NCBI GenBank assembly: GCA_951801675.1 | Contig: CATONX010000012.1 | Location: 1-60,835 of the forward strand | Length of the DNA stretch: 60,835 bases | Direction of reading: 5' to 3' | Origin: an uncultured Eubacteriales bacterium | Lineage (GTDB): Bacteria > Bacillota > Clostridia > Oscillospirales > Acutalibacteraceae | Shown here: positions 25,980 to 33,667 of the stretch, piece after piece | Position numbering within the stretch: the first letter of the stretch is position 1 | Layout: the number at the start of each line of letters is the position of its first letter | The notes under the pieces: model-generated | Told to the model about the DNA's origin: nothing | The model's database searches: none | The model's input: only the letters and a program-made list of their open reading frames with translations | Position numbers and translations under genes: made by a program

Positions 25980-26899
25980 GCCGTTTCACCCGCCTTTTCT
26001 ACAAAAATCTGTTCCAGGGTCGGGGTAAGCACCTCGAACCGGTCCACCGCCAGCCCCGCTCCCGACAGTGCGGCTAACACCTGGCCGCGTTTATCCGGGT
26101 CGATTAGCTGAAGAATCACGTCGTGCTCTCTGGGGGTGAGCTTGGTTACCAGGGTATCAAGGCCCGCCTGGCAAAGCGCCGCTTTGATGGAAGGGGCCAT
26201 GTCTCCTTTGTCCAGGGATACCAGGATGCGGTTACGCGGATAACTCATTTTAATGTCGTGCAGGTTCCCGTCCAGGACGATGCGCCCGCCGTTTAAAATA
26301 GCGATGTTGTCGCAGAACTCCTCCACATAGCCCATCTGGTGGCTGGAGAAAATCACCGTCTTGCCCGCCGCCACCAGTTCCCGGACCACGTCCTTAAGCA
26401 GGGAGGCGTTGACCGGGTCGAGACCGGAGAAGGGCTCGTCTAAAATAACGATGTCCGGATCGTGCAGCAGGGTGGAGGCCAGCTGGATTTTCTGCTGGTT
26501 GCCCTTCGATAAGGTGTCCAGCTTCTTTGCGTAGAACTCCTCCATCCCCAGCCGGGCAAGCCAACGTTTCACCGCCGCCACCGCGTCGGCACGGGTCAAG
26601 CCCCGCAAGCGGGCCAAGTAAATAAGCTGGTCGCCGATGAGCTTTTTGGGGTAGAGGCCCCGTTCTTCCGGCAGATAGCCGAAGGTGGCGCCCGACTTGG
26701 ATATCGGCTTTCCGTCGAGCAAAATTTCCCCGCTGTCGGCGGGGAATACACCCATGACAATGCGGATGGTAGTGGTTTTACCCGCCCCGTTTCGGCCCAA
26801 AAGGCCCAGCGCCGCCCCGCTTTTTACCTGCAGGTTGATTCGGTCTAGCACCCGCTTTTCCCCGAACGTTTTGACCACGTTCCTTACTTCTAACAGCAC
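25976..26899 (-). CDS. ABC transporter ATP-binding protein (NatA-like)
   Basis: A 307-residue ATPase with Walker A LLGRNGAGKTTT near residue 37, signature LSKGNQQKIQLASTLLHDP near 132 and Walker B IVILDEPFSGLDP. The C-terminal 80-residue extension is typical of NatA/ABC-2 exporters. The start is GTG at 26899 after AAAGGAG; longer starts lie over the promoter. It forms a two-gene exporter operon with the NatB-like permease. Confidence 0.92.
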   Translation of the reverse strand: MLLEVRNVVKTFGEKRVLDRINLQVKSGAALGLLGRNGAGKTTTIRIVMGVFPADSGEILLDGKPISKSGATFGYLPEERGLYPKKLIGDQLIYLARLRGLTRADAVAAVKRWLARLGMEEFYAKKLDTLSKGNQQKIQLASTLLHDPDIVILDEPFSGLDPVNASLLKDVVRELVAAGKTVIFSSHQMGYVEEFCDNIAILNGGRIVLDGNLHDIKMSYPRNRILVSLDKGDMAPSIKAALCQAGLDTLVTKLTPREHDVILQLIDPDKRGQVLAALSGAGLAVDRFEVLTPTLEQIFVEKAGETA

Positions 26900-26932
26900 C
26901 CAATCACACTCCTTTGTTTCGAATCTGCTCTG

Positions 26933-26961
26933 ATTATACACCATTGACGCAGAAAAGTAAA
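26933..26961 (-). promoter_or_regulatory. Candidate promoter of the NatAB-like operon
   Basis: TTTACT, a 17-base spacer and TATAAT on the minus strand. On the plus strand an extended -10 (TGG-TATGAT, 26993-27001) probably serves the PHP gene. Confidence 0.6.
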
Positions 26962-27092
26962 TAAAACTTACCTATTATTTTTTTTAGGAATATGGTATGA
27001 TGAATTCTGAATATAGACAGAATAAATCCCCTGGAAACTCCCAGAAAAGCGATCCGCCTGCCGCCGGGCAGGCGCAAGAAAGGATGAGGAAT

Positions 27093-27899
27093 ATGTCGGA
27101 CATGCCGCTGATGGACCTGCATACCCATTCGGATAGTTCCCCGGACGGGGAGGAGCCTACCACAAGCCTGTGCGAGGCGGCGGTGGACAAGGGGCTCTTT
27201 GCGCTGGCAATCACCGATCACTGCGAGGTCAACGTGTTCAAGGAAGAATGCTACGACCGGTCGATCAAGCAGTCCATGTTTGAAATTATCAAGGCCAGAG
27301 AAGTGTTCCGCGGGCGATTGAAGGTTTTGGTGGGCGTGGAGCTGGGCCAGGCGACTCAGAATTTCCCCTGCGCCGAGCAGGTGGTGAAGGCAGGCTTTGA
27401 TTTTATCATTGGTTCGCTGCACAATACCAAAGGTCGTCCGGACTTCGCGTTTATCGACTATGCGGGTGAAAACATCGACCGGCTGCTGGAGGAATACTAT
27501 GCCGAGCTTTTGGAGCTGGCCCGGTGGGGCAAGTTCGACGTGCTCGGGCACCTGACCTATCCGCTTCGCTACATCGTGGGCGAGCATGGGCTCACGGCCA
27601 ACTTAGACCGGTGCGAGGACCAGATTGACGAAATTCTGAAAGCCTTAATTGAAAACGGCTGCGGCATCGAGGTCAACACTTCCACCCTGCGCCAGGCGCT
27701 GGGGCGCACCATGCCCGAGCTCTCTCAGGTCAAGCGGTTCCGGGAGCTTGGCGGGGAAATCATCACCGTCGGGTCGGACGCTCACTGCGCGCGCCATGTG
27801 GGCGCGGGGATTCGAGAGGGAATCGAGCTCATCAAAGCGGCCGGGTTTACCCATATGACCTATTTTGAAAAGCGCAAGCCCGTCCAGGTGGCGATTTAG
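27093..27899 (+). CDS. PHP-domain phosphatase, histidinol-phosphatase family
   Basis: A 268-residue PHP enzyme resembling HisK/HisJ histidinol-phosphate phosphatases. Motifs are DLHTHSDSSPDGE near the start, AITDHCEV near 44, GVELGQ near 80, a FIIGSLHN segment, LGHLTYPLRY, and TVGSDAH near 230. It could supply the histidinol-phosphatase step related to hisH-hisF at 3.5-5 kb, but PHP substrates vary. Several ATGs are possible; 27093 is placed after AGGATGAGGA. Confidence 0.82.
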   Translation: MSDMPLMDLHTHSDSSPDGEEPTTSLCEAAVDKGLFALAITDHCEVNVFKEECYDRSIKQSMFEIIKAREVFRGRLKVLVGVELGQATQNFPCAEQVVKAGFDFIIGSLHNTKGRPDFAFIDYAGENIDRLLEEYYAELLELARWGKFDVLGHLTYPLRYIVGEHGLTANLDRCEDQIDEILKALIENGCGIEVNTSTLRQALGRTMPELSQVKRFRELGGEIITVGSDAHCARHVGAGIREGIELIKAAGFTHMTYFEKRKPVQVAI

Positions 27900-27941
27900 T
27901 CACCCGGACCATCTACACTAAAACAAGAAAAGGGTGCTTTT

Positions 27942-28421
27942 ATGGACAAGCTACTGAAATTACTCGACGAAAACGCGCGTCTGACAAACGCCCAGCTGGC
28001 CAGTATGCTGGGGATGACCGAGCAGGACGTGGCGGATAAAATCAAGGAGCTGGAAAAGGACGGGGTGATCCGCGGCTATAAGCCCATCGTCAACTGGGAG
28101 AAGGCGGGCCGGGAATGCGTCACCGCCCTGATTGAGCTGAAGGTCACCCCCAAGCGGGACCTGGGGTTTGACGAGATCGCCCGCACCATTCTGGCGTTCG
28201 ACGAGGTGGAGAGCGTCTATCTGATGAGCGGCGGCTACGACCTAGCGGTCACCGTCAACGGCAAGACCTTCCAGGAGCTGGCCATGTTTGTGGCCAAGCG
28301 CCTTTCCCCGCTGGACTCGGTGCTTTCCACCGCCACCCATTTTATCCTCACCCGGTATAAGGAAAGGGGCATTGCGCTCAACGACGTCCCTACCGATGAG
28401 AGGAGGTTTTTTGAGCTGTGA
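27942..28421 (+). CDS. Lrp/AsnC-family transcriptional regulator
   Basis: A 159-residue regulator with an N-terminal winged helix-turn-helix (LLDENARLTNAQLASMLGMT, residues 7-26) and a C-terminal RAM ligand-binding domain (VESVYLMSGGYDLAVTVNG). Members sense amino acids and often control the adjacent gene. It overlaps the next gene, an aminotransferase, at GTGATG, so the two are coupled and the regulator may sense the enzyme's substrate or product. Confidence 0.92.
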   Translation: MDKLLKLLDENARLTNAQLASMLGMTEQDVADKIKELEKDGVIRGYKPIVNWEKAGRECVTALIELKVTPKRDLGFDEIARTILAFDEVESVYLMSGGYDLAVTVNGKTFQELAMFVAKRLSPLDSVLSTATHFILTRYKERGIALNDVPTDERRFFEL

Positions 28422-29608
28422 TGGACTATCAGTCGCTGCTGACGGACTGCATCCGGGACATCAAGCCGTCCGGCATCCGCCGCTTTTTTGACATTGCAGC
28501 GGAAATGGACGACGTGATTTCCCTATCCATCGGCGAACCGGATTTCAAAACGCCGTGGCACGTCCGTCAGGAGGGAATCCACTCGTTAGAAAAGGGTCAT
28601 ACCCATTATACTTCCAACAGCGGTCTTCTATCCCTGCGGGAAGGCATCAGCAGTTATTTAAACCGCCGCTTTGGCCTTTCCTACCGGCCCAAAGACGAAA
28701 TTCTCGTCACCGTGGGCGGGTCGGAGGCCATCGACCTGTGCATCCGTTCGGTCATCAGCTCTGGCGACGAGGTGCTCATTCCAGAGCCCTCCTTTGTCTG
28801 CTACGAGCCGATTACCCGTTTGGCGGGCGGCACGCCGGTGATCATAGAAACGAAGGCGGAGAACCAGTTCCGCCTTACTCCCCAGGAGCTCAAGGAGAAG
28901 ATTACGCCGAAAACCAAGCTGCTCATCCTTCCGTACCCCAATAACCCCACCGGTGCCATCATGCGCCGGGAGGATTTGGAGGGCATCGCCCAGGTGCTGC
29001 GGGAGACGAATATTCTGGTGCTGTCCGACGAGATTTACGGGGAGCTGACCTACAACCAAAACGGACACACTTCCATTGCCCAGATCGACGGGATGCAAGA
29101 ACGCACGGTGCTCGTCAGCGGCTTTTCCAAGGCCTACGCCATGACCGGCTGGCGGCTCGGGTACCTGTGCGGCCCGGCGCCGCTGGTGGCCGCCATGACC
29201 AAGCTTCATCAGTACGCCATCATGAGCGCTCCCACCACCGCCCAGTACGCCGCCATCGAGGCCATCCGCAACGGTGACGAGGATATCGTACATATGCGCG
29301 ACGAGTACAACATGCGCCGCCGGCTGCTGGTGGACGGGCTCAATCGGCTGGGGCTTTCCTGCTTTGAACCGGAGGGCGCGTTTTACTGTTTCCCGTCCAT
29401 CCAGTCTACCGGGCTTACCTCCGAAGAATTCTGCGAGCAGCTGCTTTATACCCAGCATGTGGCCGTGGTACCCGGCACCGCTTTCGGCGGCTGCGGGGAA
29501 GGGTTTGTGCGGGTGTCCTACTGCTATTCCACCAATCATCTGATCGAGGCGCTGCATCGCATCGAGCGGTTTATTGAGGACCATAAGGGGCGTAAGTCCC
29601 ATGCATAA
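28421..29608 (+). CDS. PLP-dependent aminotransferase (class I/II)
   Basis: A 395-residue fold-type I aminotransferase. It shows PYPNNPTGAIM, LVLSDEIYGELTY, and the PLP lysine in VSGFSKAYAMTGWRLGY near residue 240. It resembles the PatA/AspC-like group that often pairs with Lrp regulators in Firmicutes; the amino donor is not deducible. The ATG at 28421 is preceded by an in-frame GTG that has slightly better spacing from AGGAGG, so the first residue is uncertain. Confidence 0.92.
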   Translation: MDYQSLLTDCIRDIKPSGIRRFFDIAAEMDDVISLSIGEPDFKTPWHVRQEGIHSLEKGHTHYTSNSGLLSLREGISSYLNRRFGLSYRPKDEILVTVGGSEAIDLCIRSVISSGDEVLIPEPSFVCYEPITRLAGGTPVIIETKAENQFRLTPQELKEKITPKTKLLILPYPNNPTGAIMRREDLEGIAQVLRETNILVLSDEIYGELTYNQNGHTSIAQIDGMQERTVLVSGFSKAYAMTGWRLGYLCGPAPLVAAMTKLHQYAIMSAPTTAQYAAIEAIRNGDEDIVHMRDEYNMRRRLLVDGLNRLGLSCFEPEGAFYCFPSIQSTGLTSEEFCEQLLYTQHVAVVPGTAFGGCGEGFVRVSYCYSTNHLIEALHRIERFIEDHKGRKSHA

Positions 29609-30746
29609 CGACGACCGGCTGGTAGCCGTCAAGCGCTGCGAAGGGTACGAAACGGCTCAGGTGGATAGGGCGGTGGAGGATCTTTTTGAGGTCCTGCACG
29701 CCGAGGAACTGGTGGGCCCGGGCAAGCGGGTAGCGATCAAGCCCAACCTGCTCATGCGCCGCCGGCCCGACGAAGCCACCACCACCCACCCGGCGGTAGT
29801 AGCGGCTGCTATAAAAGCCCTGCGCCGCCGGGGCGTGACCGATCTGCTGATCGCCGAAAGCCCCAGCGGCCAGTATACCCGGGCAAGGCTCAAAAGCATT
29901 TACGACGGCTGCGGTATGACCGCCATAGCAGAGGAACATAAGGTCCCCCTCAATCTGGATCTGGGCGTGACCCAGACCTTGGCCCCGCATGCGAGAATGT
30001 GCCGGGAATTTCCGATTCTCGATCCCATTTTGCAGGCAGACGTAGTGGTGGACGTGGCCAAGCTCAAAACCCATATGATGACCACGCTGTCCGGCTGTGT
30101 CAAGAACCTGTTCGGCTGCGTGCCGGGGCTTTTAAAGCCGGAGCTTCATTGCCGGTTTCCGGACCAGGAGGACTTTGCCGGGATGCTTATTGACCTGTGC
30201 GACCTTGTCCGTCCCACCCTAAGCATCTGCGACGGGATCGTGGCCATGGAGGGGAACGGTCCTTCCGGCGGCAGCCCCCGTCAGCTTTCCGCCCTTCTTG
30301 CCAGCCGCAGCCCTTACGCGGCGGATGTGGCGGCCTGTGCCCTCATCGGCTTGGCGCCGAAACAGGTGGCTATGCTCAGGGAAGCCATGGACCGGGGGCT
30401 GTGCCCATCCTCGTTCGAAGAGCTGATAATAGAAGGGGACCCCATCGAACCCCTTATGCAGCCGGACTTTCAAAAGGCCGTAAGCCAAGGGACCGATTTT
30501 CTCACGCGGGTGCCCAAGGTGTTTCGGGGCCCGGCCAAAGCGCTGTTGACCCCCAAGCCCCACATCCGGAAAAAGGACTGCATCGGCTGCGGCCGATGCG
30601 CGGAAAGCTGCCCCCAGCACACCATTCGGATTGCGGAGAAAAAGGCAGTGATCGCCTATTCGGACTGCATCAAATGCTATTGCTGCCACGAGATGTGCCC
30701 GGTGAAGGCCATCGACATTCGGCGGTTTCGACTGTTTGACTTATAA
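29601..30746 (+). CDS. DUF362 protein with C-terminal 2x[4Fe-4S] ferredoxin domain
   Basis: A 381-residue protein. Residues 1-300 are the DUF362 domain (VAIKPNLLMRRRPDEATTTHP, DVAKLKTHMMTTLSGCVKNL, GIVAMEGNGPSGG). The last 60 residues carry two ferredoxin cluster motifs, CIGCGRCAESCP and CIKCYCCHEMCP. The function is undefined; an electron-transfer role is inferred. It overlaps the aminotransferase by 8 bases, so it belongs to the same operon. Confidence 0.9.
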   Translation: MHNDDRLVAVKRCEGYETAQVDRAVEDLFEVLHAEELVGPGKRVAIKPNLLMRRRPDEATTTHPAVVAAAIKALRRRGVTDLLIAESPSGQYTRARLKSIYDGCGMTAIAEEHKVPLNLDLGVTQTLAPHARMCREFPILDPILQADVVVDVAKLKTHMMTTLSGCVKNLFGCVPGLLKPELHCRFPDQEDFAGMLIDLCDLVRPTLSICDGIVAMEGNGPSGGSPRQLSALLASRSPYAADVAACALIGLAPKQVAMLREAMDRGLCPSSFEELIIEGDPIEPLMQPDFQKAVSQGTDFLTRVPKVFRGPAKALLTPKPHIRKKDCIGCGRCAESCPQHTIRIAEKKAVIAYSDCIKCYCCHEMCPVKAIDIRRFRLFDL

Positions 30747-30769
30747 CGACGGAGGTGCGGATTACTAAG

Positions 30770-31639
30770 GTGCGAATCCATATCATCGCGCCGGCGAAAA
30801 TCAACCTGGCGCTGGATATTTTGGGAAAACGGGATGACGGGTTTCATCTGGTCAAGATGATCATGCAGGCGGTGGACCTGTGCGACGTGGTTTCCCTGAA
30901 GACGAAACGGGAGCAGGGCATCGAGCTCAGCTGTCCCGGTCTGGAAGCCGTCCCCGATGAGGAAAATACCGCCTACCGGGCGGCAGCTCTTTTTTTAAAG
31001 GAAACCCCTGCCTTTTCCGAAGGGATCTCTATTAAAATCAAAAAACGCATCCCCATGATGGCGGGCCTTGCGGGCGGCAGCGCGGACGCGGCCGCCGTCC
31101 TTTTCGGGCTAAACCATCTGGCGGGCGGCGTCTATACCATGGACCAGCTGTGTGAGCTGGGGGCCCAGATTGGTTCCGACGTGCCCTTTTGCCTGCAGGG
31201 AGGCACTATGCTGGCCGAGGGGACGGGAACGCTGCTGTCTCCGTTGCCCGCCCTGCCCGACTGCTTCTTTGTTCTGGCAAGGCCTCCCCAAGGCGTGTCC
31301 ACCGCCAAGGCCTATGCTGCCTTCGACCAGCTGCGAAACCCGGACCGCCCGGATTTCGACCGCACGGCGCTTTCTATGTACGAGGGCGTCGAAGAACTGG
31401 GAAAGTGCCTGTTCAACGTGTTTGAGCAGGTGGTGACCCTGCCGGATGTTTCCCATATCCGGGATGTGATGAAGGAGAACGGAGCTGCGGGCGCCTGCAT
31501 GACCGGTACCGGTTCCACGGTGTTCGGCCTGTTTGCCGACAAAGGGGACGCCGAACGGTGCGCAGGCATTCTCAAGGCGGAATACGAGCGGGTGTTCGTG
31601 ACTCAGCCGGTCCCGTACGGCTGCATTCTGGACGATTGA
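30770..31639 (+). CDS. ispE: 4-diphosphocytidyl-2-C-methyl-D-erythritol kinase
   Basis: GHMP kinase of the MEP isoprenoid pathway. The 289-residue protein has APAKINLALDILGKRDDGFH at the start, the ATP loop PMMAGLAGGSADAAAVL near residue 95 and the C-terminal MTGTGSTVFGLF. The GTG at 30770 puts the start close to the usual AKIN motif. The upstream GTG at 30755 lies inside the Shine-Dalgarno GGAGG itself, and an ATT at 30761 has the best spacing, so the exact start is unsure. It sits downstream of the DUF362 gene in one transcription run. Confidence 0.95.
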   Translation: MRIHIIAPAKINLALDILGKRDDGFHLVKMIMQAVDLCDVVSLKTKREQGIELSCPGLEAVPDEENTAYRAAALFLKETPAFSEGISIKIKKRIPMMAGLAGGSADAAAVLFGLNHLAGGVYTMDQLCELGAQIGSDVPFCLQGGTMLAEGTGTLLSPLPALPDCFFVLARPPQGVSTAKAYAAFDQLRNPDRPDFDRTALSMYEGVEELGKCLFNVFEQVVTLPDVSHIRDVMKENGAAGACMTGTGSTVFGLFADKGDAERCAGILKAEYERVFVTQPVPYGCILDD

Positions 31640-31662
31640 CAAAAACCGGAAAGGAGAACCTT

Positions 31663-32022
31663 ATGCCATATCCATGGATCGACGCGCACTGCCTTTCGAA
31701 AAAAGGCGTAGTGAAGGATTACAAGGAGGAATGGGAGGCTACCCGCTACCAGGTTGGCGGGAAGATGTTTGCCATGCAGGGCGGGGACAAGGAAGGAAAC
31801 CCGATTTTTACCTTAAAGCTCCCGCCGGACTTTGGCCGCTTTTTACGGGAACAGTATCCGGATGTCGTTCCCGGCTACTATATGAACAAGGAACACTGGA
31901 ACTCGCTTTATTTACAAGGAACGGTGCCCGATGACCTAGTGCGCGAAATGATTGACCGGGCCTATGAAACCGTCCTGCGCAGCCTGCCCAAACGAGTGCA
32001 GCGGGACATCGAGGAAGGATGA
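31663..32022 (+). CDS. MmcQ/YjbR family protein
   Basis: A 119-residue member of the MmcQ/YjbR (CyaY-like fold) family, a putative DNA-binding domain of unknown role. Typical segments are KDYKEEWEATRYQVGGKMFA, the PGYYMNKEHWNSLYL block near residue 65, and a terminal helix with SYETV-like residues (DRAYETVLRSLPKRVQ). The ATG follows AAAGGAGA. It is followed after one base by the pentapeptide gene. Confidence 0.88.
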   Translation: MPYPWIDAHCLSKKGVVKDYKEEWEATRYQVGGKMFAMQGGDKEGNPIFTLKLPPDFGRFLREQYPDVVPGYYMNKEHWNSLYLQGTVPDDLVREMIDRAYETVLRSLPKRVQRDIEEG

Positions 32023-32023
32023 C

Positions 32024-32689
32024 ATGGAGAGAAAACAACCGGAACTTCCCCGGCTCCCAGAGCTCGATTCCCTGCCGCTGGAACCGGATTTTGTCGCCCT
32101 TGCCGCGCTTTGCAGGCAGGAAGAGAGCCCGGTTACCGGCAGGCGGGTGAAAGGGGCGGTGCTCACGGGGGAGGATCTATCCGGCCTGTCCGTTTCCGGG
32201 GTGGCGTTCGAGGGCTGCCGGTTTCTCGGCTGCCGTTTGGAAGGCGCATCCTTTACGGATGTGCTTTTTCAAGGGTGCGACCTGTCCAATTCCGTCTTTC
32301 CCGACGCCTTTTTCCAGCGTGTCCGGTTTTGTTCCTGCAAAGGAATCGGCGCCGTCTTTTCCGAAAGCCGCCTGCGGCAGGTGACAATGGAGCGCAGCAT
32401 TTGGTCCTTTGCAAACTTTGACGGTGCGAAGGTGCAGGGAATGCGTATCCAGTCGAGCAAGCTTGACGGGGCCAGTCTCACCCAGTGCGAACTGAAAACC
32501 GTAAGCTTAGAGGAAGTGGATTTCACCGGCGTAAACTTTTTTCACACGCCGCTTGCCGGTTTGGATTTTACCGCCAGCACATTGGAAGGCATTCAGGTGT
32601 CCAGCGAGCTTTTGGAACTTCGCGGGGCGATTGTCACCGCCTACCAGGCGGCGGGCCTTGCCGGGCTGATGGGCCTGGTCGTCAAATAA
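32024..32689 (+). CDS. Pentapeptide-repeat protein
   Basis: A 221-residue protein whose central 130 residues are a right-handed quadrilateral beta-helix of A(D/N)LXX-type repeats (for example LEGASFTDVLFQGCDLSNS, FANFDGAKVQGMRI, KLDGASLTQCEL). Members can mimic DNA or act as scaffolds; relatives such as Qnr shield gyrase, but nothing shows that here. The ATG follows GAGGAAGG at the end of the MmcQ/YjbR gene. It is the last gene of the run, which ends at a strong terminator. Confidence 0.87.
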   Translation: MERKQPELPRLPELDSLPLEPDFVALAALCRQEESPVTGRRVKGAVLTGEDLSGLSVSGVAFEGCRFLGCRLEGASFTDVLFQGCDLSNSVFPDAFFQRVRFCSCKGIGAVFSESRLRQVTMERSIWSFANFDGAKVQGMRIQSSKLDGASLTQCELKTVSLEEVDFTGVNFFHTPLAGLDFTASTLEGIQVSSELLELRGAIVTAYQAAGLAGLMGLVVK

Positions 32690-32703
32690 CCGAACCGATA
32701 TAG

Positions 32704-32738
32704 AAAAAGGGGAAGCGAACCGTTCGCTTCCCCTTTTT
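32704..32738. terminator. Terminator after the pentapeptide-repeat gene
   Basis: A 17-bp stem (AAAAAGGGGAAGCGAAC and complement) followed by a U-run. Confidence 0.9.
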
Positions 32739-32861
32739 CTATCACCTGCTGCGATACAGAAAGACGAAACCGGCAGATTCCGGTTTCGTTTGGCTGATAT
32801 GCTGCCTTTTACATGGAAAAATCGTTCTTAAAATAAAATTACCAATATTTTCTTACGCCTT

Positions 32862-32890
32862 TGTATATTTCGAAATCCCCCGCCCATACT
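32862..32890 (+). promoter_or_regulatory. Sigma-F/sigma-G-like promoter of spoIIR
   Basis: TGTATA (32862-32867), a 17-base spacer and CATACT (32885-32890) match the forespore sigma-G and similar sigma-F consensus, and no sigma-A promoter is visible. In B. subtilis spoIIR is sigma-F dependent. Confidence 0.6.
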
Positions 32891-32925
32891 GCAAGTAGCG
32901 AAACAGAGAAAGGGCGGGATTTTCC

Positions 32926-33534
32926 ATGCGTAAACTGATTGCAGCGCTCCTTATCGCCGTAATTCTTGTCACCGTCGTCAGCATGTCCGGCTTTGCCTCC
33001 GACTGCGCGCAGATTCGCGAGGACATCCTGCGCATCCACGTCCTGGCCAATTCCGACAGTGAAGGGGACCAGGCTCTGAAGCTGCAGGTGCGTGACCGCA
33101 TCCTGGAAGAGTCGGCGGGTTTGTTTGAACATATGGAAGATAAACAGGAAACCATGGAACGGGCCCAGGAATGGCTGCCCGATCTGCAGGCGGCCGCCGA
33201 GGATGAAATCAAAAAACAAGGGTACGATTACCCGGTTACGGTGGAATTGACCCATATGTATTTTTCGACCAGACAATATGATTCCGTCACCATGCCGGCC
33301 GGGGATTACGACGCCGTGCGCGTCCTCATCGGGACCGGCGAAGGGCAAAACTGGTGGTGTGTCATGTTTCCGCCCCTCTGCCTGCCGGTGGCCCAGGACC
33401 ATAAGCAGCTCACCGACGTGCTCAACGCCAGTCAGATGGACATTGTGCAGGGCGGCGTGAAATACGAGGTCAAGTTCAAGCTCGTGGAGTGGTTTGAGGA
33501 AATCAAAGCGGCGGTGGAAAGCTGGTTCGCCTAA
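32926..33534 (+). CDS. spoIIR: Stage II sporulation protein R
   Basis: Secreted signalling protein made in the forespore; it triggers SpoIIGA-dependent maturation of pro-sigma-E in the mother cell. The 202-residue protein has an N-terminal signal or anchor helix (about residues 3-24), then the family hallmark REDILRIHVLANSDSEGDQALKLQVRD, and GTGEGQNWWCVMFPPLC near residue 140. The length fits the family. It is preceded by a forespore-type promoter and ends near a terminator that overlaps the next gene's promoter. Confidence 0.94.
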   Translation: MRKLIAALLIAVILVTVVSMSGFASDCAQIREDILRIHVLANSDSEGDQALKLQVRDRILEESAGLFEHMEDKQETMERAQEWLPDLQAAAEDEIKKQGYDYPVTVELTHMYFSTRQYDSVTMPAGDYDAVRVLIGTGEGQNWWCVMFPPLCLPVAQDHKQLTDVLNASQMDIVQGGVKYEVKFKLVEWFEEIKAAVESWFA

Positions 33535-33557
33535 GCCTTGTAAATCTATCCAAACGT

Positions 33558-33587
33558 TTGACAAAATCGGACAGATACTTGTAATAT
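33558..33587 (+). promoter_or_regulatory. Promoter upstream of the response regulator
   Basis: TTGACA (33558-33563), an 18-base spacer and TAATAT (33582-33587). The predicted start coincides with the beginning of the terminator-like hairpin at 33594. Confidence 0.6.
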
Positions 33588-33593
33588 TTGATG

Positions 33594-33634
33594 AAATGTG
33601 CGATACTATTTAAGATGTAGTATCGCACATTTTT
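33594..33634 (+). terminator. Terminator hairpin between spoIIR and the response regulator
   Basis: A perfect 15-bp stem (AAATGTGCGATACTA and complement, 9-base loop) with a U-run. It stops spoIIR transcription, but also lies at the 5' end of the downstream transcript. Confidence 0.8.
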
Positions 33635-33667
33635 GCGTAGGGACGCTGCGATGGGGGGACACGAAAT

